Shown here piece by piece: positions 19,705 through 27,562 of a stretch of 64,000 nucleotides of DNA; the first letter of the stretch is position 1, and every line of letters starts with the position of its first letter. The position numbers were made by a program, and so were the translations under genes. The stretch spans positions 372,001 through 436,000 of the forward strand of contig NZ_OBDO01000001.1 of NCBI RefSeq assembly GCF_900215145.1, in the 5' to 3' direction. The DNA comes from Geodermatophilus sabuli (GTDB taxonomy: Bacteria; Actinomycetota; Actinomycetes; Mycobacteriales; Geodermatophilaceae). Below the pieces are notes generated by a model. It did not search any database. It was not told where the DNA came from and saw only the letters and a list, made by a program, of their open reading frames with translations.

Positions 19705-19722
19705 TGTGTGGCACATGATCTT
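19705..19722 (+). repeat. 18-bp dispersed repeat, copy 2
   Basis: TGTGTGGCACATGATCTT lies 82 bp after the IS110 stop and matches 6813-6830 in 17 of 18 positions. Confidence 0.4.
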
Positions 19723-19760
19723 GGTCCATCTCCAGTAGCGACCAGGAGCAGGATGGCCCG

Positions 19761-20255
19761 GTGGAGCAGAGCACCAGGATCGACGTCGAGGCCCCGGTCG
19801 AGCAGGTCTGGGAGGTGCTGCGCGAGGTCGAGCGGTGGCCGGAGTGGGCGTCGACGGTGACCTCGGTTCGACGCCTCGACGACGGGCCCCTCGCCGTCGG
19901 GTCCCGGGTCCGGGTGGAGCAGCCCCGGATCCCTCCGACCGAGGACGTGGTGACCGAGCTCGAGCCGGGCCGCTCGTTCATCTGGGTGGCCACCGGCCCG
20001 GGCGTCCGTGCCACCGCTCGGCACCTGCTCGAGGACCTTGGCACCGGCGGCACGCGGGTGACGCTGACGGTGGAGCAGGCCGGGCCCGTGGGGCGGGTGA
20101 TGGGACGGTTCGTCGCCGCTCAGTACGCGGTCACGCCGCCGTCGACGGCCAGCGCCAGCGCCGATGTCCAGGTGGACTCGTCGGACAGCAGGTACAGGAC
20201 GGCGTGCGAGATCTCCACCGGGTCCATGACGCTGTCGGGGTGGAAATGGGCGTAG
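19761..20255 (+). pseudogene. SRPBCC (polyketide cyclase-like) gene with its 3' end replaced
   Basis: From GTG 19761 the protein reads as a small SRPBCC fold: RIDVEAPVEQVWEVLREVERWPEW, then GSRVRVEQP, ELEPGRSFIWVATGPGVRATARH and GTRVTLTVEQAGPVGRVMGRFV. Homology stops near residue 120 (20118), where the final helix should continue. From there the frame runs antisense through the end of the neighbouring SDR gene to 20255. The true 3' end was lost at a rearrangement junction that coincides with the SDR stop. Binding function, if any, is unknown. Confidence 0.65.
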
Positions 20256-20938
20256 GTGCTGAGCAGGTGCTCGTTGCCGGCGGCGATCTCACCGAACAGG
20301 GGCGAGATGTGCCGGGACATGTCGGTGTCGACCGGGCCTGGGTGCACGGTGTTGACCCGGATCCGGTGCTTGCCGAGCTCGGCGGCAAAGGTCTTCCCCA
20401 TCCCGGTCACGGCGAACTTCGAGGCGGTGTAGGGGAGGTTGAAGGGGCCGCCCTTGAGCCCGTTGCCCGAGGAGATGAGGACGACGGACCCGCCGTGCCC
20501 AGCCTCGACCAGCACCGGTGCGGTGGCCATCACCGTGTTCCACACTCCGACGAGGTTGACGTCGATGACGTCCCGGAACTCCTGCTCGGTGAACTTGTCC
20601 CAGGCCTTGAAGATCTCGATGCCGGCGTTGGCGACGACGCCGTCGAGCCGGCCGAGTTCGGCGACCCCGCTGCGTACGACCTCCTTGAGGCGGGCGAGGT
20701 CCCGGACGTCGGCCTGCTCGGCGACGATCCGCCGGTCCAGGGCCTCGACGAGCCGCACGGTCTCCTGCAGGTCCTCCGGGGTGGCACCGCCGTACTGGGT
20801 GACCGTGGGGATCGACTCGCAGATGTCGACGGCGATGATGTCAGCGCCTTCCTCGGCGAGCCGGACCGCGTGGGCGCGGCCCTGACCGCGGGCTGCCCCG
20901 GTGATGAAGACGACCTTGCCGTCCATCCGTCCTGCCAT
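20120..20938 (-). CDS. Mycofactocin-coupled SDR oxidoreductase 1
   Basis: The 272-residue SDR starts MAGRMDGKVVFITGAARGQG and continues RLAEEGADIIAVD, the signature of mycofactocin-associated dehydrogenases (TIGR03971 type). These hold NAD(H) tightly and pass electrons to mycofactocin. The catalytic set is visible: N (VVANAG), S (VVLISSGNG) and YxxxK (YTASKFA). It probably oxidises an alcohol intermediate. ATG 20938 is chosen by family alignment although the frame opens upstream. The stop abuts the truncated SRPBCC gene. Operator-like site A lies 90 bp upstream. Confidence 0.9.
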   Translation of the reverse strand: MAGRMDGKVVFITGAARGQGRAHAVRLAEEGADIIAVDICESIPTVTQYGGATPEDLQETVRLVEALDRRIVAEQADVRDLARLKEVVRSGVAELGRLDGVVANAGIEIFKAWDKFTEQEFRDVIDVNLVGVWNTVMATAPVLVEAGHGGSVVLISSGNGLKGGPFNLPYTASKFAVTGMGKTFAAELGKHRIRVNTVHPGPVDTDMSRHISPLFGEIAAGNEHLLSTYAHFHPDSVMDPVEISHAVLYLLSDESTWTSALALAVDGGVTAY

Positions 20939-21027
20939 TCCTGTGCTCCATCCTGAGGTGATCGGGGCGGTCGATGCCCCGATGGGGGTCTCGACTGGTG
21001 TTCGTGTCAACTCCGTCACACCTATGC

Positions 21028-21043
21028 TGACACGAATCGTCCA
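21028..21043 (-). promoter_or_regulatory. Operator-like site A
   Basis: Read toward the SDR gene the site is TGGACGATTCGTGTCA, preceded by AATT and followed by GCATAGG. It matches the shared pattern TGGACGANNNNNGTCA and lies 90 bp upstream of the SDR start. Confidence 0.65.
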
Positions 21044-21047
21044 AATT

Positions 21048-21803
21048 AAGAAGAGCGATCATGGGCGGTTTCTCGCAGCCATCGACGGCCCATCGACTCG
21101 GCGAAGTACTCGGCCTGGTGGAAGTACTCGGCCTGGTGTGAGACGGCCGACGGTCAAGAACCTGGCAGCCGACGGTCGTGCCATCCCCGCCGAAACGAGT
21201 CCATCCCCAGTGCGCGGCGCCCTGGCCGACCGGTCGCGGTCCACTGCGACGTGGGAGGAAGTACACCTGCACGTGGTCGCCGTCCGCTGGGCGCGCCCAA
21301 TCCCGGGCCGGGCTCAGCCCTGGACGAGCTCAGGGCTGAGGTGAGCGCAGCGGCCGTCGTAGCCGCACACAACCGCGTTCCCCGGCGGTGGCTCAGAGGA
21401 GAGTGCACTGGTCGGCACGAGGAGATCGAACAGGCACTCGCGGTCGTCCAGCACCCCCTTCGTCAGCGGGACTGCGGCGGAACCAGTGGCGCTGGTCGTC
21501 GTCCCGGAAGGCGTCTCCATGCGTGTGCTCGAGGCGGCCGTGCGACAGGCTGTGGAGGAGCCCAGGTCGGCCGACCGCACGTCGTCGCCCGTCGCTCTCG
21601 ACGGACGCTGAGCCAGGACAGCACGGCCACGCGTGCACGCCATGCAGGGCTCGTCCCGCGCCCGGTGAGCGCGACCGCGCGGGACGCTGCCTGCAGGTCG
21701 GTGAGCGCCTGCGTGATGGGCGTTCAGGGTGCGATGTCGGGCGCGGTGACTCAGCCCTGCTCGGTGGCGACGTCGGCGTCCTCGCCGGCGATGTCCACGC
21801 GGG
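21048..21803. other. Gene-poor stretch
   Basis: No gene is supported between site A and the metal-binding protein gene. It holds a tandem 18-bp duplication and a short plus-strand coding-like piece near 21520 (VALVVVPEGVSMRVLEAAV) with no start or family match, possibly a relic. Confidence 0.4.
21103..21138 (+). repeat. Tandem 18-bp direct repeat
   Basis: GAAGTACTCGGCCTGGTG occurs twice head to tail (21103-21120 and 21121-21138) with no mismatch. Confidence 0.85.
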
Positions 21804-22655
21804 TCACGGCGTGTTCACGCCTGCCGCGCTGGGCTCGCGCCCGGGGCCGGGCGGGCCGGCGAAGGCCTGGGCGACCTGCATCCACCCCCGGGCGGCGTCC
21901 CCGGTCACCGACAGGTCGGTGTCCGACAGACGCCGGCGCTGGGTGACCACCAGGCAGAAGTCGAGGGCGGTGCCGGTCACCCGCTCGGCGGTCGCCCGGT
22001 CGCCCCACCGCCAGACGTCGCCGCTGGGGGCGGTCAGCTCGACAGCGACGTCGACCTCGGGCACGGGCAGCCCGCGGAGCCGATAGCTGAATGCCCGGGT
22101 GGCAACCCCGAGGTGGGCGATGTGTCGGAGCCGGTCGGTGGGAGGCCGGATGACGCCCAGGGCCTCGGCGACGTCCTGCCCATGGGCCCAGGTCTCCATG
22201 AGTCGAGCGGTGATGGCAGAGGTGATGCTCATGTCCGGCCCGTACCAGGGGAGGCGCAGGCTGGGGGAGGTGTCGGTGGCGAGGTCGAGGAGGGCAGCAC
22301 GCGCCCGGCCGAACCAGGCCGCCGACTGCTCCGGCGTGAGGTCCCGCTGACTGCGGACCAGGCGGTCGGGGGAGTCCCCGCCGGGCGCCCTCAGCTCGTC
22401 CGCCTGGCGTCGGAAGCGCTCTGGGTCGGTGACCGCGAGCACCATCGCCTCGTCGAAGTAGGCCAGGTGGTTGATCTGGTCCTGCACGTTCCAACCTGCA
22501 GCGGGCGTGGGCGTCGACCACGCCTGGTGCTCGATGGTGTCGAGCACGTCTTGGAGCGAACGTGTCTCCTCGCGGAGGTCCTCGGTGACCTGCCGGTGCC
22601 GTCCGGCCGCCGCGGCGGCTCGCGCATCCGCCCGGTCTGTCTCGGGTGCGGTCAC
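21804..22655 (-). CDS. TIGR03084-type DinB/mycothiol-dependent metal-binding protein
   Basis: The 283-residue protein belongs to the maleylpyruvate-isomerase-like DinB superfamily. It has an N-terminal helix bundle with WNVQDQINHLAYFDEA and MSITSAITARLMETWAHGQDVAEALG, where the spaced histidines are the likely metal ligands, and a C-terminal beta-rich domain. Family members use mycothiol or act as thiol-dependent isomerases or detoxifiers; the reaction here is unknown. GTG 22655 gives the full N-terminus. No operator-like site was found upstream, so it may not belong to the regulon around it. Confidence 0.82.
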   Translation of the reverse strand: MTAPETDRADARAAAAAGRHRQVTEDLREETRSLQDVLDTIEHQAWSTPTPAAGWNVQDQINHLAYFDEAMVLAVTDPERFRRQADELRAPGGDSPDRLVRSQRDLTPEQSAAWFGRARAALLDLATDTSPSLRLPWYGPDMSITSAITARLMETWAHGQDVAEALGVIRPPTDRLRHIAHLGVATRAFSYRLRGLPVPEVDVAVELTAPSGDVWRWGDRATAERVTGTALDFCLVVTQRRRLSDTDLSVTGDAARGWMQVAQAFAGPPGPGREPSAAGVNTP

Positions 22656-22900
22656 GCTGGGGCCTCCTCATCGTTGGCCCCGTCGACGAAGGGCAGCACC
22701 TGGACGAAGGCACCGGGACGCCGACGGCGACCTCGACCGCGCTGACCGTGCCGGTGAACGGGGCGTGTGGGCATGGTGCACCGTCATGGTCCGTCTGCGC
22801 GCCGGGCGCTGTCCGGCAGTCCGCGCCGCGGGGGGAGACCCCCTTGCCGTCCATCAGTCCTTGCCGTGCTGGTGGTCCGTCCCGTGGCCCGCGCCCCCTC

Positions 22901-23310
22901 GCCATCCCCGGGTCGATCGTCTGGACGGCGTCTCTGTGGTTCCTCAGCACCATGGACGAGGGCACGAGCGCACTCACCCTGCTGGCGGCCTACCTCGTCA
23001 TGACCGCCTCGCAAGCCCTGATGTGGGCGCCGATGACGACGACGGCGCTGGCTCGTTGCGGGCCGAGCTCTACCCGCACGGCTCCGCGGCCTTCACCACC
23101 ATCCAGCAGCTGGCCGGTGCCGCCGGCGGCGCGGTGCTCATCTCGGCGTACACCATCGGGTCGGACGCCGCGAACGCCGGAGCACTGAGCACCGCACAGG
23201 CCGTCTCCGCGGGACAGGCCGCGTTCGCCACTGCCGGGGCCATCGCCCTGGCCGCCGTCGTGGGCACGCTCCTCGTCGGCCGGGCACGCAGTCTCCCGAG
23301 CGCCTCCTGA
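22901..23310 (+). pseudogene. DHA2-type MFS transporter, C-terminal remnant with frameshift
   Basis: Two frames together encode the last membrane segments of a drug-efflux MFS protein. The first reads GTSALTLLAAYLVMTASQAL and WAPMTTTAL. Near 23050 one base appears lost, and homology continues in another frame with ELYPHGSAAFTTIQQLAG, AAGGAVLISAYTIGSDA and AIALAAVVGTLLVGRAR, ending at 23310. At least ten N-terminal membrane segments are absent. The remnant is inactive and marks a rearrangement left of the F420-type reductase genes. Confidence 0.75.
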
Positions 23311-23449
23311 CGACATCCGTCCACAATGCTGCGACTCTGGACGACGACCTCCAGACGTCGGCACCGCGACAGCCGGGGTCGCCGGCCCGGCCAGATCGGC
23401 CGACCGGAACAGACCGGACAACGCAGTTCACACACACAGGAGAACCAGC

Positions 23450-24196
23450 ATGAAGATCGGCATCCTCGGCGTCGGCAACATCGGCGCCACCCTCACCCGA
23501 CGACTCAGCCTGGCCGGACACCAGGTGAAGGTGGCCAACTCCCGCGGCCCGGAGACCATCCCAGCCGCGGTGACCGCCGCGGGTGGAGAGGCTGTGCACG
23601 CACAGGACGTCGTCTCCGATGTCGAGGCGCTGGTCATCTCCATCCCGACGCTCGCGATCCCGGGCATCAAGCCGCTCATCGACGATCTGCCCGCCGGTGC
23701 GGTCCTGCTGGACACCTCGAACTACTACCCCTTCCGCGACGGCCACATCGCCGCCCTCGACGACGGGCAGGTCGAGAGCCTGTGGGTCTCCGACCAGCTG
23801 GGTCGCCCTGTCGTCAAGGCGTGGAACGCGATCCTGGCGGGCTCGTTCGCCCAGAAGGCCACGCCCGCGGGCAGCCCCCACCGCATCGCCATCCCGGTCG
23901 CGGCCGATGCCGACGACGCCCGGGCGCTCGGTTTGTCCCTCGTCGAACAGACGGGTTTCGACGGCTTCGATGCCGGGTCCCTGGCCGACTCGTGGCGCCA
24001 GCAGCCCGGTGCCCCGGCCTACTGCACCGACCTGACTCGCCACGAGCTGCCCGCGGCTCTGGCGGCGGCGGTGGCCAGTCGCTCGCCCAAGCGACGCGAC
24101 CTGGCCATCAGCATCGCCGGCGAGCTCATGTCGGACCCCAGCGCCTTCCGGGGCGACGACTTCCTCCTCCAGGTCGCTCGGTTGATCTACCCCTGA
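23450..24196 (+). CDS. F420-NADP oxidoreductase-like protein 1
   Basis: The 248-residue protein has an N-terminal Rossmann domain (MKIGILGVGNIGATLTRRL) and the NADP_F420/PF03807 layout, with NSRGPETIP after the second strand and LDTSNYYPFRDG. Relatives transfer hydride between NADP and coenzyme F420 or are of unknown substrate. ATG 23450 follows AGGAGAA. A paralogue lies 200 bp downstream. F420 recycling would serve the luciferase-like oxidoreductase at 36013, though this link is inferred. Confidence 0.8.
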   Translation: MKIGILGVGNIGATLTRRLSLAGHQVKVANSRGPETIPAAVTAAGGEAVHAQDVVSDVEALVISIPTLAIPGIKPLIDDLPAGAVLLDTSNYYPFRDGHIAALDDGQVESLWVSDQLGRPVVKAWNAILAGSFAQKATPAGSPHRIAIPVAADADDARALGLSLVEQTGFDGFDAGSLADSWRQQPGAPAYCTDLTRHELPAALAAAVASRSPKRRDLAISIAGELMSDPSAFRGDDFLLQVARLIYP

Positions 24197-24255
24197 TCCC
24201 GCTGCTCAGCGGGGTGACTGCGACTGGGCGCAGCCCAGCCGTGGGCGACGTCGAT

Positions 24256-24307
24256 GGGGTGTACGGCCGAGGCGACATGGGCCCACGGCGCCTCGGCCGT
24301 ACACCCC
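24256..24307. terminator. Perfect 19-bp hairpin between paralogous reductases
   Basis: Arms 24256-24274 and 24289-24307 are perfectly complementary (GGGGTGTACGGCCGAGGCG) around a 14-nt loop that itself contains TGGGCCCA. It may end transcription after the first reductase or act as a leader structure for the second, whose ATG is 90 bp away. Confidence 0.7.
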
Positions 24308-24396
24308 GCACGGCCCTGCGGGCGCAGCAACCTCGGGATCGCCGTCCCGGGACACCTGGCACCGAAGTCCATCAACAGACAGGAAGAGGTAGGTGG

Positions 24397-25308
24397 ATGA
24401 CCACTCTGGGAGTCATCGGCAGCGGTGCGATCGGCAGCGGGGTCGCTCGGCTGGCGGTCGCGGCCGGCATGGACGTGGTGGTGAGCAACTCGCGCGGGCC
24501 GCAGACCCTCACCGAGCTGGTGGCGGACCTGGGGGACCGGGCTCGCGCGGGCGCGGTCGCGGAGGCCGCGGCAGCGGCTGACGCCGTACTCCTCGCCATC
24601 CCGCTGAAGGCGGTGCTGACGCTGCCGCCAGATCTGCTCGCGGGCCAGCTGGTGCTGGACACCTCGAACTACTACCCCGGGCGGGACGGCCGGATCCCCG
24701 AGCTCGACAGCGACGAGCTGACCACCAGCCAGCTCGTCCAGCGCCACCTCGTCGGTGCTCGCCTGGTGAAGGCCTTCAACAGCATCGGGGCCAACCAGCT
24801 CACGACCCGAGCGCGGCCGGCCGGCGACGCCGACCGCAGTGCCCTGCCGATCGCCGGGGACGACGATGGCGCGAAGCGAGAGGCCACCGCGCTGCTGGAC
24901 CGCCTCGGCTTCGACGCGGTCGACACCGGCGGGACAGCCGGCAGCTGGCGCTCCGAGCCCAACACCCCGGTGTACGTCATGCCCTACCTCGGGTCACTGC
25001 CCGAGGATGCCGGCGGCGAGGAGATCGCGGAGTTCTTCTCGAACAGCCCCGGGGCGCCGGTCCCGGCCGACCGGGTGCGGGACCTGATCGCCGCCGCGGT
25101 GCGCGGCAAGGCCGGGGGTGAGTGGCCCTCGGCCTGGAGGAGCGGCCACCGACGCCCGGTCCGCCGACGAGGGACGGCTCCTCGGGAGGTTCCACCTGAC
25201 CAGGCCTGCCCCTGCAAGCGCGGGGCAGGCCTGGTCACTGTTCGGTGCTGGGTGGCTCCAGCGGCTGAGGATCGACCGCCGGCTCGGCCGTGCGTCACCC
25301 CCGGGTGA
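24397..25308 (+). CDS. F420-NADP oxidoreductase-like protein 2 (altered C-terminus)
   Basis: It is a paralogue of the previous gene, with MTTLGVIGSGAIGSGVARL, NSRGPQTLTELV, LDTSNYYPGRDG and VKAFNSIGANQL. Homology fades after about residue 240 (AAAVRGKAGG). The last roughly 60 residues are Arg/Pro-rich, and a 15-bp hairpin terminator lies inside this tail. A one-base change in the G run at 25114-25118 would bring the TGA at 25119-25121 into frame, so the tail may be a frameshift product. GGAAGAGG lies ahead of ATG 24397. Confidence 0.78.
   Translation: MTTLGVIGSGAIGSGVARLAVAAGMDVVVSNSRGPQTLTELVADLGDRARAGAVAEAAAAADAVLLAIPLKAVLTLPPDLLAGQLVLDTSNYYPGRDGRIPELDSDELTTSQLVQRHLVGARLVKAFNSIGANQLTTRARPAGDADRSALPIAGDDDGAKREATALLDRLGFDAVDTGGTAGSWRSEPNTPVYVMPYLGSLPEDAGGEEIAEFFSNSPGAPVPADRVRDLIAAAVRGKAGGEWPSAWRSGHRRPVRRRGTAPREVPPDQACPCKRGAGLVTVRCWVAPAAEDRPPARPCVTPG
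25198..25236. terminator. 15-bp hairpin inside the extended reading frame
   Basis: Arms 25198-25212 and 25222-25236 are perfectly complementary (GACCAGGCCTGCCCC) around a 9-nt loop. Its place supports an original stop near 25121 for the upstream gene. Confidence 0.75.
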
Positions 25309-25408
25309 TGGGAGCCGACGAGGGAGACGTCCCACCGCACTCCGAGCAGGGCCGCTGCGCCAGGTCCAGCAGGCGGTTCACCGAGGGGTACGCCCACTCT
25401 TCCCAATT

Positions 25409-25424
25409 TGGACGAGACGTGTCA
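25409..25424 (+). promoter_or_regulatory. Operator-like site B with -10-like box
   Basis: TGGACGAGACGTGTCA is preceded by AATT and followed by G and TATGGT (25426-25431), then GGGCGTCACGTTG. It lies 161 bp before the CocE-type gene. Confidence 0.7.
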
Positions 25425-25584
25425 GTATGGTGGGCGTCACGTTGCCGGATGACCGCTCAGGGCCGCTGTGGGTGCTCGGCCCGAGCCGATCCGCGGCGTG
25501 CACTCTGCGGCCTCGATGTCGCCGATCCCCGACCGAAGCCGCGCGACAGGGACGAACGAGAAGGAAGGGAGGGCCGTCAGCGCC

Positions 25585-27315
25585 TTGGACGTAGTCGTCG
25601 AGAAGAACCTCAGGGTCGCGATGCGCGACGGCGTCGAACTCGCCACCGATGTCTATCGTCCGGCAGCCGGCGGTCCCTTTCCCACTCTGGTCGAACGCAT
25701 CCCGTACAACAAAGAGCTCTACGGGATGATCAGCGGCTGGTTGGACGTGCTGCGCGCAACGCAAGAGGGGTTCGCGGTCGTCGTCCAGGACACGCGAGGC
25801 CGGTACCAGAGCGGCGGGACCTTCCGTCCGTTCGCCGACGAGAAGGCCGACGGCGGGGACACCGTCGCCTGGGCCGCCCGCCAGGAGTGGTCCACCGGGT
25901 CGGTGGGGATGTTCGGCAGCTCCTACACCGGCGCCACCCAGTGGCTGGCCGCCGCCGAGCGGCCGCCGGCCCTTGCTGCGATGTCGGCGGCCATCACCAG
26001 CAGTGACTACTACGAGAACTGGCTGTACCAGGGTGGCGCCTTCCGGCTGGGGTTCGCCCTGCAGTGGGTTGCGTCGTCGCTCGCCCTCGGTGAGCTGCTG
26101 CGCTCTGCCTCGGCCGAGGCGGAGCGCCTCGCCGACCTGCAGCGAATGCTCGACGACATGGGCGCGGTGTTCCGCAGGCTGCCCGAGCGCGACCACCCGG
26201 TGCTGACCGCGATCGCGCCGTACCTCTCGCAGTGGATGGACCACCCGGAGCGCGACGACTACTGGGCGCGGCTCTCGGCCCGGGGAGATGCCGTCACGGA
26301 CATCCCGGTGCTGAACATCGGCGGATGGCACGACCTCTTCCTGGGCGGCACGATCGACAACTACCTCGCCCTGCGGGCTCGCACGGCAGAACCGGACGCG
26401 CGGCGGCAGCGGCTGGTCATCGGTCCGTGGGCCCACGGAGCGGCCAGCGGGGTGTTCCCGGAGCGGGCCTTCGGGATCCAGGCCGGCTTCGACGGGGCGG
26501 ACATGACCGGCGTGCAACTGGCCTGGTTCAAGGAGCACCTGGCGGGCTCGCCTTCGGCGACGTCGTCCAGCCCGGTGCGGATCTTCGTCATGGGACCCGA
26601 CGTCTGGCGCGACGAGCCGGACTGGCCCCTGCCTGACGCCGAGTACGTCGACTACTTCCTGGGCAGCACGGGCGGTGCACGAACCAGCAGTGGCGACGGC
26701 ACACTGTCCACCGCAACCGGGTCGGAGGCGGTGTCCGACAGCTTCGTCTACGACCCTGCCGACCCGGTCATGACCTGCGGCGGCGCGACGTTCCTGCCCG
26801 GCCTCTTCATCGGAGCCAACGCGGGCCCTCGGGACCAGACGCGGACCGAGGCTCGTCCGGACGTCCTGTGCTACACCAGCCAGCCGCTCGACCGGTCGAT
26901 GGAGGTCACCGGCCCGGTCCGGGCGAGACTGTACGTCTCGTCGAGCGCAGTCGACACCGACTTCACGGCGACGTTGGTGGACGTCCATCCGGACGGCCGG
27001 CCCGAGCTCGTGTGCGACGGCATCGTGCGCTGCCGCTACCGGACGTCGACGACGCGGCCGGAGTTCTTGGATCCCGGTGCGGTCTACGAGATCGAGGTCG
27101 ACCTCGTCGCCACCGCCTACGTCTTCGCCGCCGGGCATCGCCTGCGGCTGGACGTGTCCAGCAGCAACTTCCCGAAGTTCGACCGCAATCCCAACGCCGC
27201 CGTCCCGGTCGCCGACGCCCGCCCCTCCGACCTGGTGGTCGCCACCAACACCGTGTGGCACGACAGCACCCGGCCGTCGAGAGTCGTGCTCCCCGTCGTC
27301 CGGCGGTCGGCGTGA
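25585..27315 (+). CDS. CocE/NonD-family serine hydrolase
   Basis: The 576-residue alpha/beta hydrolase resembles cocaine esterase and related X-Pro dipeptidyl-peptidase-like enzymes. The nucleophile is Ser in FGSSYTGATQW, the acid is Asp in GGWHDLF, and the His is in GPWAHG. A C-terminal jelly-roll domain follows (CYTSQPLDRSMEVTGPV, VFAAGHRLRLDVSSS). It could hydrolyse an ester or lactone, for example one made by the adjacent Baeyer-Villiger-like enzyme. TTG 25585 is preferred because AAGGAAGGGAGG precedes it; an ATG at 25468 is also open but lacks this signal. No signal peptide is seen. Confidence 0.88.
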   Translation: MDVVVEKNLRVAMRDGVELATDVYRPAAGGPFPTLVERIPYNKELYGMISGWLDVLRATQEGFAVVVQDTRGRYQSGGTFRPFADEKADGGDTVAWAARQEWSTGSVGMFGSSYTGATQWLAAAERPPALAAMSAAITSSDYYENWLYQGGAFRLGFALQWVASSLALGELLRSASAEAERLADLQRMLDDMGAVFRRLPERDHPVLTAIAPYLSQWMDHPERDDYWARLSARGDAVTDIPVLNIGGWHDLFLGGTIDNYLALRARTAEPDARRQRLVIGPWAHGAASGVFPERAFGIQAGFDGADMTGVQLAWFKEHLAGSPSATSSSPVRIFVMGPDVWRDEPDWPLPDAEYVDYFLGSTGGARTSSGDGTLSTATGSEAVSDSFVYDPADPVMTCGGATFLPGLFIGANAGPRDQTRTEARPDVLCYTSQPLDRSMEVTGPVRARLYVSSSAVDTDFTATLVDVHPDGRPELVCDGIVRCRYRTSTTRPEFLDPGAVYEIEVDLVATAYVFAAGHRLRLDVSSSNFPKFDRNPNAAVPVADARPSDLVVATNTVWHDSTRPSRVVLPVVRRSA

Positions 27316-27562
27316 TCGCCCCGGTGAGGCACACGACGAGGGGTGCGCCGGTCGTCCCACGTCAGTGGACCCGGCCGGCGGTGGCGTACCGGACGTCGCC
27401 GGAGGTCCGGTGCGGCCCGGCACGAGAGGCGGTCGCGCGCCGTACCACGCCCGCCATCACGTGCGCACTCCCGTGTGGGACACGGGCCGGCGTCACGCGG
27501 CACTGGTCATGAGTCTCGTCGAGCCCTTGAGCGATGCATCCCGAGCTGAGAGAGGAGCGGTC

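Noticed and set aside
23336-23355. CTGGA-N8-TCCAG inverted repeat upstream of the first F420-type reductase
   Set aside because: It contains TGGACGA but lacks the right half (GTCA) and the spacing of the shared operator-like motif, so it was not counted as a site.
25426-25431. A classical sigma-70 promoter with a 17-bp spacer to TATGGT
   Set aside because: The hexamer 17 bp upstream does not resemble TTGACA, and TTGGAC lies only 12 bp away; a regulated promoter with an overlapping operator is the safer reading.
25378-27423. 681-codon minus-strand frame across the CocE gene
   Set aside because: Antisense shadow of a hydrolase with an intact catalytic triad.
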